64,000 bases of DNA. Source: Thalassoglobus sp. JC818 (lineage in GTDB: Bacteria; Planctomycetota; Planctomycetia; Planctomycetales; Planctomycetaceae). The position numbers and the translations under genes were made by a program. The stretch spans positions 558,001-622,000 of the forward strand of contig NZ_JBFEFI010000004.1 of the NCBI RefSeq assembly GCF_040717535.1, in the 5' to 3' direction. Under the pieces are notes generated by a model that saw only the letters and a list, made by a program, of their open reading frames with translations, searched no databases and was not told where the DNA came from. Within the stretch, counting starts at the first letter, position 1; every line of letters begins with the position of its first letter. This document shows, in pieces, positions 19,127 through 28,680 of the stretch.

Positions 19127-20866
19127 ATGTCCTTCGTTTATTCACCAGAAATGCTATCCGCCTACCTCGACGGAGAACTTACGGATGCTGAAAAGCAGTT
19201 CCTTGAGGAATTGCTGCAGCAAAGTCCGGAGTTACAGGCTGAACTGGATGAAATCAAAAACGTCAGCTTGAGGGTTCAAGAAGTCCCAAGACTGTCCGCC
19301 CCGGTCGATTTGCAAAGCCAAATCCTGGAGGCAGTCAAAGGTCAATCACAGGGCGTGAAGAAAGCTGGCACAGCTGCGCCGAAGAGATCACGATTCTCAT
19401 GGCTCGCGTCATCGATTGCGGTCTGTCTTGGCATCGGCGTGACGGTTTGGATGCTTCAAAAGAATCAGAATCCGTCGGACTCGCTGGCCAACGGAATACA
19501 CTCCACGATGATCGAATCAAAAGAGTTGGCGGTGATTCCGGTTTCCGATTCACCTGTCAATTCGACGACCTCGTTTCAAACGGATGCTTCAGGCGGAAGA
19601 CGAGATCTCGTCGCGAGCACAATGGAGTTCTCGTCCAACGGGGTCAATGAATCGCTCGTGTTGGCGGATCAGCTGTCGACACAACCAAGCCCTGAGTTCA
19701 CCGATTCCGACGGCATTTCATCCATCGAAGAGTTGTCGATGCTGGCCGGTGCTATGCCGACCGAACCGCAGCAGTCAACGCCAACGGTTGTGTCTCTTTC
19801 AGCCAAAGACTTGGCGCAACGCCTCAAGACTCTGACAGACATTCCGGACAGAGGGGAAGATCTCTCTGTGGCGACAGTTCACGCTGGGACGCCGATTATC
19901 GTTGATTTCACCGTCGTCGATATTCAAAAGACGCTTGGCGAAGTTGAGATTCTGGTCAAATCGCAAGCTTCCTGGCCGGCCAATATGCAAGACATCGAGA
20001 TGAACTCGCAGACTGCAAACGATGAGCAATTCACGGTTGTTGTGCTCGATCTCGAAGAGCCGAAACTGGAGACCGTTTTGAATAGTGTCGAAGCTGTCAG
20101 TGCGGTCATGTACGTCGAGGAAGATGCTTACGAACTGCTTCGCGAAACGGACCTGAGTCTTGTTAACGATGATCTGTCGCGTCAGTCAGGGATCGCTTCA
20201 GCTGCATCCGATCTCGAAACTCGGAGTGATCCATATTCTGAATCGCGATTTTCTGGAGAAGCTGCTGAGTCCATGTTTTCGGCGACATCGACACCGCAAT
20301 CCGACGTCAACTCGGCTTCTTCCGGCTTGGGAACACTGGAACTTGCCAGCGAGCAAGAGAGTCGCAATCTGAGTCAATTCTTTACTCAGGCACCCAGACG
20401 ATTTCGATTCGAGCTGAGCCCAGAGAAAACGTTGAAGGAAGGATTTGTCGCACAGGGAACCGTGACGAGAGGACTGATCGTTGACGCAAACGCTCAACCG
20501 AGCGATTTCATCGCTCCAGAAGCATCCGGAACCAACTCTGTAAGCGAATCCACTTTGAACCGGTCATTTGATGCCGGAAAACCGTCCAGCGTGGACGACT
20601 TCGGAATTTCACCAACCCAGTCGGATTCATTTCTGCTGAACGCCGCTACGAATACGACACAGACTGCGGAAATGAACGCTGACAATGTCGAAGTTACCTC
20701 CCCCAAGGCGGCCCTTTCATCTGAGCCGAATGAGTCGATGACTCGAAGGAATTCGGGGCTTTCATATCAGGTGAAACCGGGAGCTGTTCCTGCACCAGCA
20801 CTTACCCCACGTCAGCAAGAGCAGAAGATCCGCGCCTTTTTGCTTCTGAGAGAAATTCCGGAGTAG
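19127..20866 (+). CDS. Putative membrane-anchored anti-sigma factor with long extracytoplasmic region
   Basis: About 579 residues. The N-terminus (SPEMLSAYLDGELTDAEKQF) matches the helical anti-sigma domain, but the HxxxCxxC zinc ligands of classic ZAS proteins are missing. One membrane helix lies at about 90-109 (WLASSIAVCLGIGVTVWML). The remaining 470 residues are extracytoplasmic, Ser/Thr-rich and partly disordered, with a small beta-rich region near residues 245-345 (TPIIVDFTVVDIQKTLGEV). Gene order directly after the ECF sigma supports the anti-sigma role. ATG 19127 is preferred over TTG 19115. The long outer part could be the signal sensor (inference). Confidence 0.75.
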   Translation: MSFVYSPEMLSAYLDGELTDAEKQFLEELLQQSPELQAELDEIKNVSLRVQEVPRLSAPVDLQSQILEAVKGQSQGVKKAGTAAPKRSRFSWLASSIAVCLGIGVTVWMLQKNQNPSDSLANGIHSTMIESKELAVIPVSDSPVNSTTSFQTDASGGRRDLVASTMEFSSNGVNESLVLADQLSTQPSPEFTDSDGISSIEELSMLAGAMPTEPQQSTPTVVSLSAKDLAQRLKTLTDIPDRGEDLSVATVHAGTPIIVDFTVVDIQKTLGEVEILVKSQASWPANMQDIEMNSQTANDEQFTVVVLDLEEPKLETVLNSVEAVSAVMYVEEDAYELLRETDLSLVNDDLSRQSGIASAASDLETRSDPYSESRFSGEAAESMFSATSTPQSDVNSASSGLGTLELASEQESRNLSQFFTQAPRRFRFELSPEKTLKEGFVAQGTVTRGLIVDANAQPSDFIAPEASGTNSVSESTLNRSFDAGKPSSVDDFGISPTQSDSFLLNAATNTTQTAEMNADNVEVTSPKAALSSEPNESMTRRNSGLSYQVKPGAVPAPALTPRQQEQKIRAFLLLREIPE

Positions 20867-20903
20867 TCTTTCCATCGCGAGTCTGCCGGAAAGTCAGGCT
20901 GAG

Positions 20904-20940
20904 TTGACGGTCACAAACAGGCTTGTATCCTGCTTGTTTG
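20904..20940 (+). promoter_or_regulatory. Promoter candidate with overlapping dyad upstream of queF
   Basis: TTGACG (20904-20909), 16 bases, TATCCT (20926-20931), 35 bases before the queF ATG. Arms 20914-20922 (CAAACAGGC) and 20932-20940 (GCTTGTTTG) pair over 9 positions with one G-U, and the -10 box lies within the loop. This could be an operator or a terminator of the sigma operon. It does not match a preQ1 riboswitch that I can recognise. Confidence 0.42.
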
Positions 20941-20965
20941 CACGACTGAAACACCGGAAAAACTC

Positions 20966-21328
20966 ATGGCAGATCCATCCCCCGCTCTCCTGGAAACCTT
21001 CGAGAATCCTTACCCAAATCGATCTTATACGATCGACACGGTCTGTCCCGAGTTCACCTCGATGTGTCCCAAAACGGGGCAACCGGATTTCGGAACGCTG
21101 ACGATCTCGTACATCCCAAACCAGAAGTGTTTCGAACTCAAATCACTGAAGCTCTATCTCCAGCAGTATCGCAACTACGGTGCTTTCTACGAGAGAGTGA
21201 CGAACCAGATTCTGGACGACCTCGTTTCCGTGACAGAGCCGAAATGGATGAAACTCGAAGCAGCCTTCACTCCGCGTGGCGGCATCCGAACAACGGTCAT
21301 CGTTGAACATCCAGAAACTCATTCGTAG
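20966..21328 (+). CDS. queF: NADPH-dependent 7-cyano-7-deazaguanine reductase
   Basis: A 120-residue type I (YkvM-like) QueF, which reduces preQ0 to preQ1 in queuosine biosynthesis. It shows [12 protein letters not shown], with Cys34 as the thioimide-forming nucleophile and Asp41, and the signature [18 protein letters not shown] that binds NADPH and substrate. A length near 120 suits the unimodular subfamily. ATG 20966 is 99 bases after the anti-sigma stop and has its own promoter candidate. queC, an earlier step of the pathway, lies 40 kb away in this window. Confidence 0.96.
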   Translation: MADPSPALLETFENPYPNRSYTIDTVCPEFTSMCPKTGQPDFGTLTISYIPNQKCFELKSLKLYLQQYRNYGAFYERVTNQILDDLVSVTEPKWMKLEAAFTPRGGIRTTVIVEHPETHS

Positions 21329-21724
21329 CCGTCGATCGTCAGTCTCAGATTCTAAACCCGAATCGCCGTGCGCTCACGATCTCTTTCTGAGTGAACAGAC
21401 TTCTTGCCCGCAGCGACCACTCTCTTCGTCGCTTCCGATTCCAATCTGATGCCGCTGACTGTCGATTCGACAAGTCGGTCTTGGTGAATCTGGATGCCAC
21501 CACTATGGTTACGGCAAATAATCGGACTGGATTTTCTTCCTGACACTCGTCAAACAGATCGCTGCGATCAATTAAAACGCTGAACGACAAAGATTTGAAT
21601 TCAGCGTTTTCGATCGATTGTGCATCGATTCACGCGGACGAACGCAGCGTTCATCACGAGTTCCGGAGAGTGAAGAAAATCCTCAAAAAGGTGCAGCTCG
21701 AAAACCAGGGACAGGTGATTTCGA
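21329..21724. other. Intergenic region containing a hairpin
   Basis: About 400 bases between queF and the EIIA-Band 3 gene. Apart from the inverted repeat at 21574-21610 nothing is recognised. Short frames lack support. Confidence 0.4.
21574..21610 (+). repeat. Inverted repeat, hairpin or operator
   Basis: AAAACGCTGAA (21574-21584) and TTCAGCGTTTT (21600-21610), perfect 11-bp arms with a 15-base loop. The right arm ends in TTTT. It could terminate queF transcription, although it lies 246 bases away, or regulate the transporter gene 115 bases downstream. Confidence 0.45.
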
Positions 21725-23764
21725 ATGAAAAGCCTCTACAAGACTTTCTCGAATCCAGACACTTGCCTCCTCGATCTGTCGGCTTCGACAATTGAATCGG
21801 CATTCGAGCAAACCATTCGACATCTCGTCGAATGCAAATTGATCGCTCCCGCAGCAGAAGCTCAGATCGTCGAAGGTCTGGTTCATCGAGAAAAAACAAG
21901 CTCGACGGCCATTGGCCACTCGTTGTCGACTCCGCACTACTACGACGATTCGATGATTGATCAGATGGTCGTCTTCGTACGACTGCACGATGCTCTCAAT
22001 CTGGGAGCCCCTGACCATCTGGCGACTCGCTACCTATTCATCCTTCTCGGTCCTCGGTCTGCAACTTCAGATCACCTCGATACGCTCGCCCTCATCGTGA
22101 AACTCATGTCCGATCATGATTTTCGCTATGACTTGAGTGTGGCAGAGAGTCCTGACGACCTGAAGGCTGCCATGGAGCAGTCAATCGAGCGATCTCGTCC
22201 AACGACGATCACACCGAAACAAATTCCGGACGGATTGACTCGGACCGGGCGTTTTGGTGGAGGCATGATTGGAGATCTCAAGCGTCGACTTCCCTACTAC
22301 TGGAGCGATTTTCGCGACGGGATGAACGCCAAGTCGATCGCGTCAGTTCTGTTTCTGTACTTCGCCTGCCTGGCTCCAACGGTCACATTTGGTGGAGTCA
22401 TGTCTGCGGAGACAGGCGGCGCGATGGGGGCGGTCGAAATGATCACCACCACGGCGCTCTGCGGAATTGTCTACGCGATCTTTTCCGGTCAACCGCTCAT
22501 CATCCTCGGCGGGACCGGTCCGCTTCTCGTTTTCACAGCGATACTCTACGAACTTTGTCAGCAGTTTCAGGTTCCGTTTCTGCCGACGTTTTTCTGGGTC
22601 GGTCTCTGGACGTCAATGCTGACAATTCTGTTCGCACTGACCGATGCTGGTTGTCTGATGAGGTACTTCACTCGCTTTACCGATGAAATATTTGCGGCAC
22701 TGATTTCGTTCATTTTCATCTACAAAGCTTTGGAATCGCTGATTGCTATTTTCAATGATTTGGACGTCAATCAGCATCACGACACTGCCCTTCTCTCATT
22801 ACTTCTGGCACTGGGGACTTTCTACATCGCGATTACGCTGCAAGGGATGAGACGCAGCCGATACATGCTCCCCTGGATGCGTGAATTCCTGGCAGACTTT
22901 GGACCGACGATTGCGCTGGCAGCGATGACGCTGGTCGCATTTCGCCTGCATGAAGTCGACCTCGACGTTCTCCCCGCCCCCGATCGATGGGAGACAACCA
23001 ACGGAAGATCCTGGCTGGTCGATCCGTTCGCTGTCCCGCTGTGGGTGCGTTTCGCTGCGCTGGGCCCGGCGCTGGTCGGTTCGATTCTCGTCTTTCTCGA
23101 CCAGAACATTACCGCCCGACTGGTGAATGCTACAGACAATCAGCTGAAGAAAGGCAGTGCATACCATTGGGATTTGGCACTGGTTGGAATGCTCATCGGA
23201 GTCTGCTCGACGTTCGGTCTCCCGTGGACCGTCGCAGCGACCGTGCGATCACTCAATCACGTTCGCAGCCTCGCCACGATCGAAGAATCGGTGGGGAGTG
23301 GCGGCGAACGACGAGACCGAATTCTCCGCGTGCGTGAAAACCGGATCACAGGATTGGCCATTCATTTAATGATTGGAGCCTCGCTTCTACTTCTGCCACT
23401 TCTCAAGAACATCCCGATGGCAGTTCTTTACGGCCTGTTTCTGTTCATGGGAATCGTCTCGATGCGAGGCAATCAATTCTTCGAGAGACTCAGCTTGTGG
23501 ACCATGGAGCCATCTCTGTACCCCGCAACGCACTACACCCGCCGCGTCCCCATTTCGATGGTTCACCTGTTCTCGCTGATCCAGTTGGTCTGCTTGCTGG
23601 TGCTGTGGACCGTGAAAGAGAGCCCGCTGGGAATTCTGTTCCCGCTGTTTATCGCCATGCTGGTGCCGATCCGAATCAGTCTCGATGCGATCTTCAAACC
23701 AGCCTACCTCGATGCCCTCGACGCAGACGAGATTCCCGAGACAGAGGAAACTCATTGGACGTAG
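21725..23764 (+). CDS. Bicarbonate/Band 3 (SLC4-like) transporter fused to a PTS EIIA (mannitol/fructose-type) domain
   Basis: A 679-residue protein. Residues 1-150 form a PTS EIIA type-2-like domain: REKTSSTAIGHSLSTPH aligns with the EIIA segment ending in IPH, putting His71 at the phosphorylation site. Residues 185-660 form a transporter core with 10-13 helices, including FGGVMSAETGGAMGAVE, QPLIILGGTGPLLVF and DQNITARLVN, which are hallmark SLC4/HCO3 transporter segments. It presumably moves bicarbonate or a related anion. The cytoplasmic domain of eukaryotic Band 3 shares this EIIA-like fold, so this gene resembles the ancestral arrangement. The ATG start at 21725 has only a weak upstream site. 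It is convergent with the prenyl synthase gene. Confidence 0.9.
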   Translation: MKSLYKTFSNPDTCLLDLSASTIESAFEQTIRHLVECKLIAPAAEAQIVEGLVHREKTSSTAIGHSLSTPHYYDDSMIDQMVVFVRLHDALNLGAPDHLATRYLFILLGPRSATSDHLDTLALIVKLMSDHDFRYDLSVAESPDDLKAAMEQSIERSRPTTITPKQIPDGLTRTGRFGGGMIGDLKRRLPYYWSDFRDGMNAKSIASVLFLYFACLAPTVTFGGVMSAETGGAMGAVEMITTTALCGIVYAIFSGQPLIILGGTGPLLVFTAILYELCQQFQVPFLPTFFWVGLWTSMLTILFALTDAGCLMRYFTRFTDEIFAALISFIFIYKALESLIAIFNDLDVNQHHDTALLSLLLALGTFYIAITLQGMRRSRYMLPWMREFLADFGPTIALAAMTLVAFRLHEVDLDVLPAPDRWETTNGRSWLVDPFAVPLWVRFAALGPALVGSILVFLDQNITARLVNATDNQLKKGSAYHWDLALVGMLIGVCSTFGLPWTVAATVRSLNHVRSLATIEESVGSGGERRDRILRVRENRITGLAIHLMIGASLLLLPLLKNIPMAVLYGLFLFMGIVSMRGNQFFERLSLWTMEPSLYPATHYTRRVPISMVHLFSLIQLVCLLVLWTVKESPLGILFPLFIAMLVPIRISLDAIFKPAYLDALDADEIPETEETHWT

Positions 23765-23801
23765 TGCATGTCACACGTCCAAACGAATCCGCGAATCTGA
23801 T

Positions 23802-25703
23802 TTATTGAGCAACGATCGGCAGCGAAACCAACATTGGAGCCGGTGCGTTTTGCTGGAGTTCCAACTGGCTCGGCTCACCTTCTTCAGCCAAAACGGAGTC
23901 GACGAAGAAGTACAGCAACTGCCGCAACTCGTCTGATTCCACTTCGTCCGCCAAAGCTTCGGCCCGTTCTCGTGACTTCTGAACGAGTCCTTCTGCTTTC
24001 TCGAATGCTCCGCATGCAGAAAAGATCTCTCGCAGTTTTCGAACACGAATCGGGTCTGGCTCGCTTCCCTCGTAGATCTCTCGAATCTCTTGCTTCTTGG
24101 ACTCCGAAGCATCTTTGAGTGCCAGTGCGAGAAGCAATGTTGGCCGCAGTGCGAGTGCATCCTGTCCGGCGATCAGTTTGTTGTGATCGTCTCCATCCCA
24201 GTCCTTCAGGTCATTGAGAATCTGAAATCCGACCCCGATGTGTCGCGAGAACTGAGGAATCAATTCCTGATACTGATCGACCGACCCTGCCATCCGAAGG
24301 CCAGAATAGAGCGCAGCTTCGAATGCCGGAGACGTTTTCAGAGCGTAGATCTGGAGAGCATCCAGTGGGGAAATGTTCCAGTCGGGAGATTCCTGCCAAG
24401 CCATCTCCGCACCTTGCCCGTCGCAAAGCTTGATATGGGCATCCGCCATATTCGCGACGATGTCACACGACACATCGCTTCCCAGTTCCTCACGGCACTC
24501 ATTAATGAGGCGGTATCCGAGCCCGATCAGATAGTCTCCAATGTTGATCGCCCGACCTGTTCCGTATGTGCGGTGAAGCGTTTCGCGACCGTACCGATAC
24601 TGGTCGTCGTCTTGAATGTCATCATGGACCAGCGATGCTTTGTGAAACGCTTCAATGGCCATCGCGACTTTGGAGACCGCAGCGGTGAACTCAATGGGTG
24701 AGCTCTTGTCGTAACGTCCGTTAACAACATCGCCTCCCGTGGCTGCATCGAACGCTGCCAGAGTAATGAACGGTCGGAATCTCTTACCCCCATTCGCCAG
24801 CCAGTCGAGAGCGACGTACTCAGTCTGCCCGAGTGGTGAAGTTGACTGCTCAGCTGTCTTGCTTCTCTTTCGCGGGATCAGATCTTCGAATCGGTTGGTG
24901 AAGATATCCGCCGATGCCCGCATCAGTGGGACATAGCTTCGCGTCTCTTGCTCGTCGATTGGTTCGTACTTCTCAAGAACTTCCCAGACCCACGATTCAT
25001 CCAGCGAAGTGTTTTTGCAATCGCCTGAGTGAAGCGGAATCGCAAACGAAGGCACACCTGCGATCAAGACCTTATCGATCGCCTTTTCGAGAACGTTGAG
25101 GCAAGCCACCCCGAGGATGCCGTCGACGTACCCTTCGACGATGATTTTCAAAACAATGGGCGAACCTTCAGCGACCAGAACCTTATAGCCAAGTTGTTCC
25201 GCGCGGACTTTGTAATCCGCGATGGAGCAGGCTCCACACTTTTCACAGTCCAGACCGAACTGATCGTATTCTGCCGGGCAACCTTCTGCGTGTTTGAGGC
25301 AGTGTGGCAGGAGAAGCATTCTGCGTTCGAATGGAGTCGCCAGAAACTGCTTCTTCCAGAAGTAGTTGCCGATCATCACCATCGCAAAGCCGAGGAACTT
25401 CTCGGGCTGCTGAATCTGTTCCAGAAACTCGCGTCCCCACTTCTCGAGTTCGCCGCGACTGAAAGCATTCTTGCGGTCGAGTTTCTTAGCGAAAGCTTCT
25501 GCGTCTGCTTTGATCAGTTCGCGCAGGGCGAGCGTCTCTGGCACCGCTTTTAGGTGAGCGGTGCTTTTGCGGCCCCGGCGTTTCTTCGGAGGCGGATCGT
25601 CCGACGCAATCTGATTCCGTTTTTGCGCGGCTGTCTGGTCTGATTCGCGGCTTTCAGAATGATTCGTCGCAATATCCAACGCCGACTCCTTTTCTTTTAT
25701 CAC
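23802..25703 (-). CDS. DUF116 - polyprenyl synthetase fusion protein
   Basis: A 633-residue protein. Residues 1-55 are a polar, Lys/Arg-rich tail. Residues about 95-275 match DUF116: [13 protein letters not shown] plus CEKCGACS, with cysteines near 135, 142, 153, 156, 159, 201 and 229 that suggest a metal or Fe-S site. Residues about 290-600 are a trans-prenyl diphosphate synthase with GGKRFRP (305-311), the first Asp-rich motif DDIQDDD (361-367) and the second at 497-501 as NDLKD, where DDxxD is normal. The enzyme should condense IPP with allylic diphosphates. The terpene-cyclase-like gene lies 176 bases upstream on the same strand, implying that this protein supplies its substrate or acts with it (inference). 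Confidence 0.86.
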   Translation of the reverse strand: MIKEKESALDIATNHSESRESDQTAAQKRNQIASDDPPPKKRRGRKSTAHLKAVPETLALRELIKADAEAFAKKLDRKNAFSRGELEKWGREFLEQIQQPEKFLGFAMVMIGNYFWKKQFLATPFERRMLLLPHCLKHAEGCPAEYDQFGLDCEKCGACSIADYKVRAEQLGYKVLVAEGSPIVLKIIVEGYVDGILGVACLNVLEKAIDKVLIAGVPSFAIPLHSGDCKNTSLDESWVWEVLEKYEPIDEQETRSYVPLMRASADIFTNRFEDLIPRKRSKTAEQSTSPLGQTEYVALDWLANGGKRFRPFITLAAFDAATGGDVVNGRYDKSSPIEFTAAVSKVAMAIEAFHKASLVHDDIQDDDQYRYGRETLHRTYGTGRAINIGDYLIGLGYRLINECREELGSDVSCDIVANMADAHIKLCDGQGAEMAWQESPDWNISPLDALQIYALKTSPAFEAALYSGLRMAGSVDQYQELIPQFSRHIGVGFQILNDLKDWDGDDHNKLIAGQDALALRPTLLLALALKDASESKKQEIREIYEGSEPDPIRVRKLREIFSACGAFEKAEGLVQKSRERAEALADEVESDELRQLLYFFVDSVLAEEGEPSQLELQQNAPAPMLVSLPIVAQ

Positions 25704-25879
25704 CTCGATCGAGCGAGGAACTCGGAGCGATGAGTGGGTGACCGGATCGATTCACCAACGTTCTTTCAATCATTCCGGGACTGATACAAATTCAGAAGAA
25801 TGACCGTCATCAACTCATTACGGAGGATGACACGAAACGTGTCTGGCAATGATTTGATGTCATATGATGGTGACAGGTT

Positions 25880-27637
25880 CTATGGGGGCTGGCAATCCTC
25901 GACGGCACGGCGGAGCGCACCTGATGCAAAGATTACGGGGTACAGTTCTTCAAAATACCACAATTTGGCAAAATAGAAACCAATTGGAGCGGCTTCATCA
26001 ACGGTGTTTGATTCGACTCGATCAATCAGCCAGTTAATTCCCGACTCAATTGCACTCGCCGAATCACGATCATCGATCAAAGCATCAACGGCGAGGGCGG
26101 TTTCTTCAACCGATGAGGGAGCGCCCTGAACACCTCCCCAGCCGCCATCGGAATTTTGTGCTGATCGCAGCCATCGAACGCCATCTTGCAGCGGAAGTGC
26201 TTCCGTACGTTCGGTCTCTTGATAGGCTCGAATGACTTTGGATGTTCCGTAAACAGGATTAATGTCGCTGGGTGCAAACTGATTGCCGAACCACAACGGA
26301 TGCCAAGAGCCGTCTGCGTTTTGTGATCGATTCAGAAAATCAAATCCGTCGCGAATCGCAGATTCGATCCCTGGAAGATCTCCGTACTCTTCGCTGACAC
26401 GGTGAAGAGCTCGCAAACAGTGGGCAGTGATATCTGTGGAACTCCGATCGAAAGGAAGTGTTCCCCAGCCCCGACAGAACGTCGGCCAGCCGCCGTCTCG
26501 ATTTTGCAGATCGACTAACCATTGCGTCGCGAGCTTGCAGGCTTCAGCAATCCGTTCATCTCGCGGCTTAGGGTTGAGATTCAACAGAGCGAGAATTGCC
26601 CCCGGCGTATCGTCCGCATCGGGAACTCCGCCCGACAGATCCGTCCACGCCCAGCCACCTGGAGCAGCATGCGTGTACGGGTGCTCTTTGCGATACTGCT
26701 GACCAAGCAGCCATTCGGTAATGGCTGATCGTTCCTCTTCGGTGAGAGTTGATGAAATTGCATTCGAAGAGAGAGTAGTCACCCATGTCGCCAGATTCGT
26801 ATCGATGGGCCAGCTACCATCATCCAAGACTGAGTCGACGAGAAACTTCACACCGCTTTCAACGACAGGATGCTCAACGTTGCCTTTCGCTGCCAAACTC
26901 ATTACCACAAAACTGGTGAGAGGAGTCGCTTCCAGAAACCCTCCCGACTCAGGTTGAATGCGTTTCAGAATCCGCAAGCTTTTGGGAATGAGCGAATCGC
27001 GAAGCCACCCCAGCAATGGATTCCACGGCTTTCGAAAGTGATGTCTGACCTGACCGATCGCAATCAATGCCGGCAAGGCATAGCTGACCACGGGAAGTCG
27101 AATCGTCGCGTAGAATTGATGCGGCAGGCAAGCCAGTTCAAACGGTAATGCTGAGACGTCTTTCCAATCGACCAGCCCGGCCAGTGCAAGATGCGTTAGA
27201 ATCGGAACAGAGAATGTCTTATCTCGGCCATAACGCTCGACGACAGCTTTGCTGCCTCCGCAGCGCTGAATGTAATCATCAGCACGCTGTAACAACTCGG
27301 AATATTCTTCAGTCAGACCGACCGCTCGAAAGCTACCGAAGACCAGCATCGACGTCGAGATGTTGCTGTGACTCTTGAGAGTATCTCCCCATCCGCCATC
27401 TTCGTTCTGACACTGCGACAACCACTGCAAGCCAGCAACGATCAGCGGAGTGAACTCGCCCTCTTGAACTCCTCGAGCCAGTTGGACCTGATGCAGAGCC
27501 ATGACTGCTGTGGCAGTGGAGAGCGGAGATGCCGACAATCGACCGGCCCAGCATCCCGACGCATTTCGGCGAGAGAGAAGCTGATCTCGAACCGTTTGTT
27601 CAGCACGCTCCAGTCGATCTCGATCGACGTTTAACAT
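25880..27637 (-). CDS. Class II terpene cyclase homologue (squalene-hopene cyclase-like)
   Basis: A 585-residue protein, shorter than the usual 620-720. Repeated QW motifs are visible: NEDGGWGD (78), PESGGFLE (229), LDDGSWPI (271), NRDGGWPTF (379), NADGSWHPLWFG (440) and NSDGGWGG (495). The protonating DXDD motif is present as PDADDTPGA (340-343), preceded by GGWAWTDLSGG as in hopene cyclases. GFYFAKLWYFEELYPVIF near the C-terminus matches the terminal barrel. The intact acid motif suggests an active cyclase, but the substrate may not be squalene. ATG 27637 overlaps the PIN/TRAM stop as TAATG. Start choice is firm for that reason. Confidence 0.85.
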   Translation of the reverse strand: MLNVDRDRLERAEQTVRDQLLSRRNASGCWAGRLSASPLSTATAVMALHQVQLARGVQEGEFTPLIVAGLQWLSQCQNEDGGWGDTLKSHSNISTSMLVFGSFRAVGLTEEYSELLQRADDYIQRCGGSKAVVERYGRDKTFSVPILTHLALAGLVDWKDVSALPFELACLPHQFYATIRLPVVSYALPALIAIGQVRHHFRKPWNPLLGWLRDSLIPKSLRILKRIQPESGGFLEATPLTSFVVMSLAAKGNVEHPVVESGVKFLVDSVLDDGSWPIDTNLATWVTTLSSNAISSTLTEEERSAITEWLLGQQYRKEHPYTHAAPGGWAWTDLSGGVPDADDTPGAILALLNLNPKPRDERIAEACKLATQWLVDLQNRDGGWPTFCRGWGTLPFDRSSTDITAHCLRALHRVSEEYGDLPGIESAIRDGFDFLNRSQNADGSWHPLWFGNQFAPSDINPVYGTSKVIRAYQETERTEALPLQDGVRWLRSAQNSDGGWGGVQGAPSSVEETALAVDALIDDRDSASAIESGINWLIDRVESNTVDEAAPIGFYFAKLWYFEELYPVIFASGALRRAVEDCQPP

Positions 27638-28680
27638 TAAGTCGCCTGACCGTCAGTCAATTTTGAGAAGATCATCCGACCCGCGCTGTTCTGCAAGACA
27701 CTGGTGACGACTGTGTCCACATCTTGCCCCATCTGCCTCGTTCCCTGATCGACGACGACCATTGTCCCATCGTCGAGATAACCGACCCCCTGCCCGGGCC
27801 CTTCGCCTTCTTTGATAATTCGAATCCTCAAATGCTCTCCGGGGATGTACCGAGGCTTCAGCGAGTTGGCGACGTCATTGAGATTGATGACATCCACGCC
27901 CTGCACACCCGCCAGCTTGTTGAGGTTCACATCGTTGGTCACGAGCCGAGCGTTCAGATCTTTGGAAAGCTCGACGAGTCGCTGATCGACGGTTTTATCG
28001 GTCTCGTCGATGGCATTGTGCATCTTGACTTCAATTTTCGGATGCTGCTGCAACCGCTTCAGGATGTCGAGACCTCGACGTCCGCGAGACTTGCGAATCT
28101 TATCCTGACTGTCCGCAACGTCCTGCACTTCCTGAAGAATAAAGCTGGGAACGATGAACTCTGAATCGACGATGTTCGTGTCCACAACGTCCGCAATTCG
28201 ACCATCGATAAGGGCACTGGAATCGAGAATCATCGGCCGTCCCCCTTTGAGTTCACGTGAGAACTCCACATACGGAATGACAAACCGAAACTGATCCTTC
28301 GTCTGAAGCAGAAAGGTGATGCAGATGTACGGGAGGATCAGGATTGAGATCAGAGTCGAAGCAGCTGCATACGCTCCCCCCTCGCTGCCGAAGAGGTTGG
28401 GTTCGTTGAACATCGGGCGAAGTGCCAGATTCATCAAATATGTCAGCAGCACTCCGATCAGCAGACCGAAATAGATTGCCGAAATCACCTCGACGCGTTT
28501 GCGAGGAATAAGGATATCGACCAGCAGAATCGACAGAGCGATCGACAACATCACCAGGAAGGAGGCGACAGGATGCTGGACGACGAATTCTGGAGCGTTG
28601 GAGTTCTGGCTGAACGTGTACGTTGCCAGTGCTCCAACACAAATCACGATGTAAATCGCGCGTATAATTAGCAGCAACAT
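27637..28680 (-). CDS. PIN/TRAM-domain membrane protein (YacL-like)
   Basis: About 347 residues. Four membrane helices lie in the first 140 residues. A PIN ribonuclease-like domain follows (GRPMILDSSALIDGRIADV, and ARLVTNDVNLNKLAG carrying the acidic residues). A C-terminal TRAM domain (PGEHLRIRIIKEGEGPGQGVGYLDDGTMVVV) completes the YacL architecture. It probably acts as a membrane-anchored RNA-binding or nuclease protein. The ATG at 28680 gives the N-terminus MLLLIIRAIYIVICVG typical of relatives; the frame stays open to an ATG at 28851, adding 57 residues without similarity. Its stop overlaps the start of the cyclase gene. Confidence 0.88.
   Translation of the reverse strand: MLLLIIRAIYIVICVGALATYTFSQNSNAPEFVVQHPVASFLVMLSIALSILLVDILIPRKRVEVISAIYFGLLIGVLLTYLMNLALRPMFNEPNLFGSEGGAYAAASTLISILILPYICITFLLQTKDQFRFVIPYVEFSRELKGGRPMILDSSALIDGRIADVVDTNIVDSEFIVPSFILQEVQDVADSQDKIRKSRGRRGLDILKRLQQHPKIEVKMHNAIDETDKTVDQRLVELSKDLNARLVTNDVNLNKLAGVQGVDVINLNDVANSLKPRYIPGEHLRIRIIKEGEGPGQGVGYLDDGTMVVVDQGTRQMGQDVDTVVTSVLQNSAGRMIFSKLTDGQAT

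Noticed and set aside
25829-25843. GACACG-AAA-CGTGTC small palindrome as terminator
   Set aside because: Six base pairs with a 3-base loop and no T-run on either strand; likely chance.
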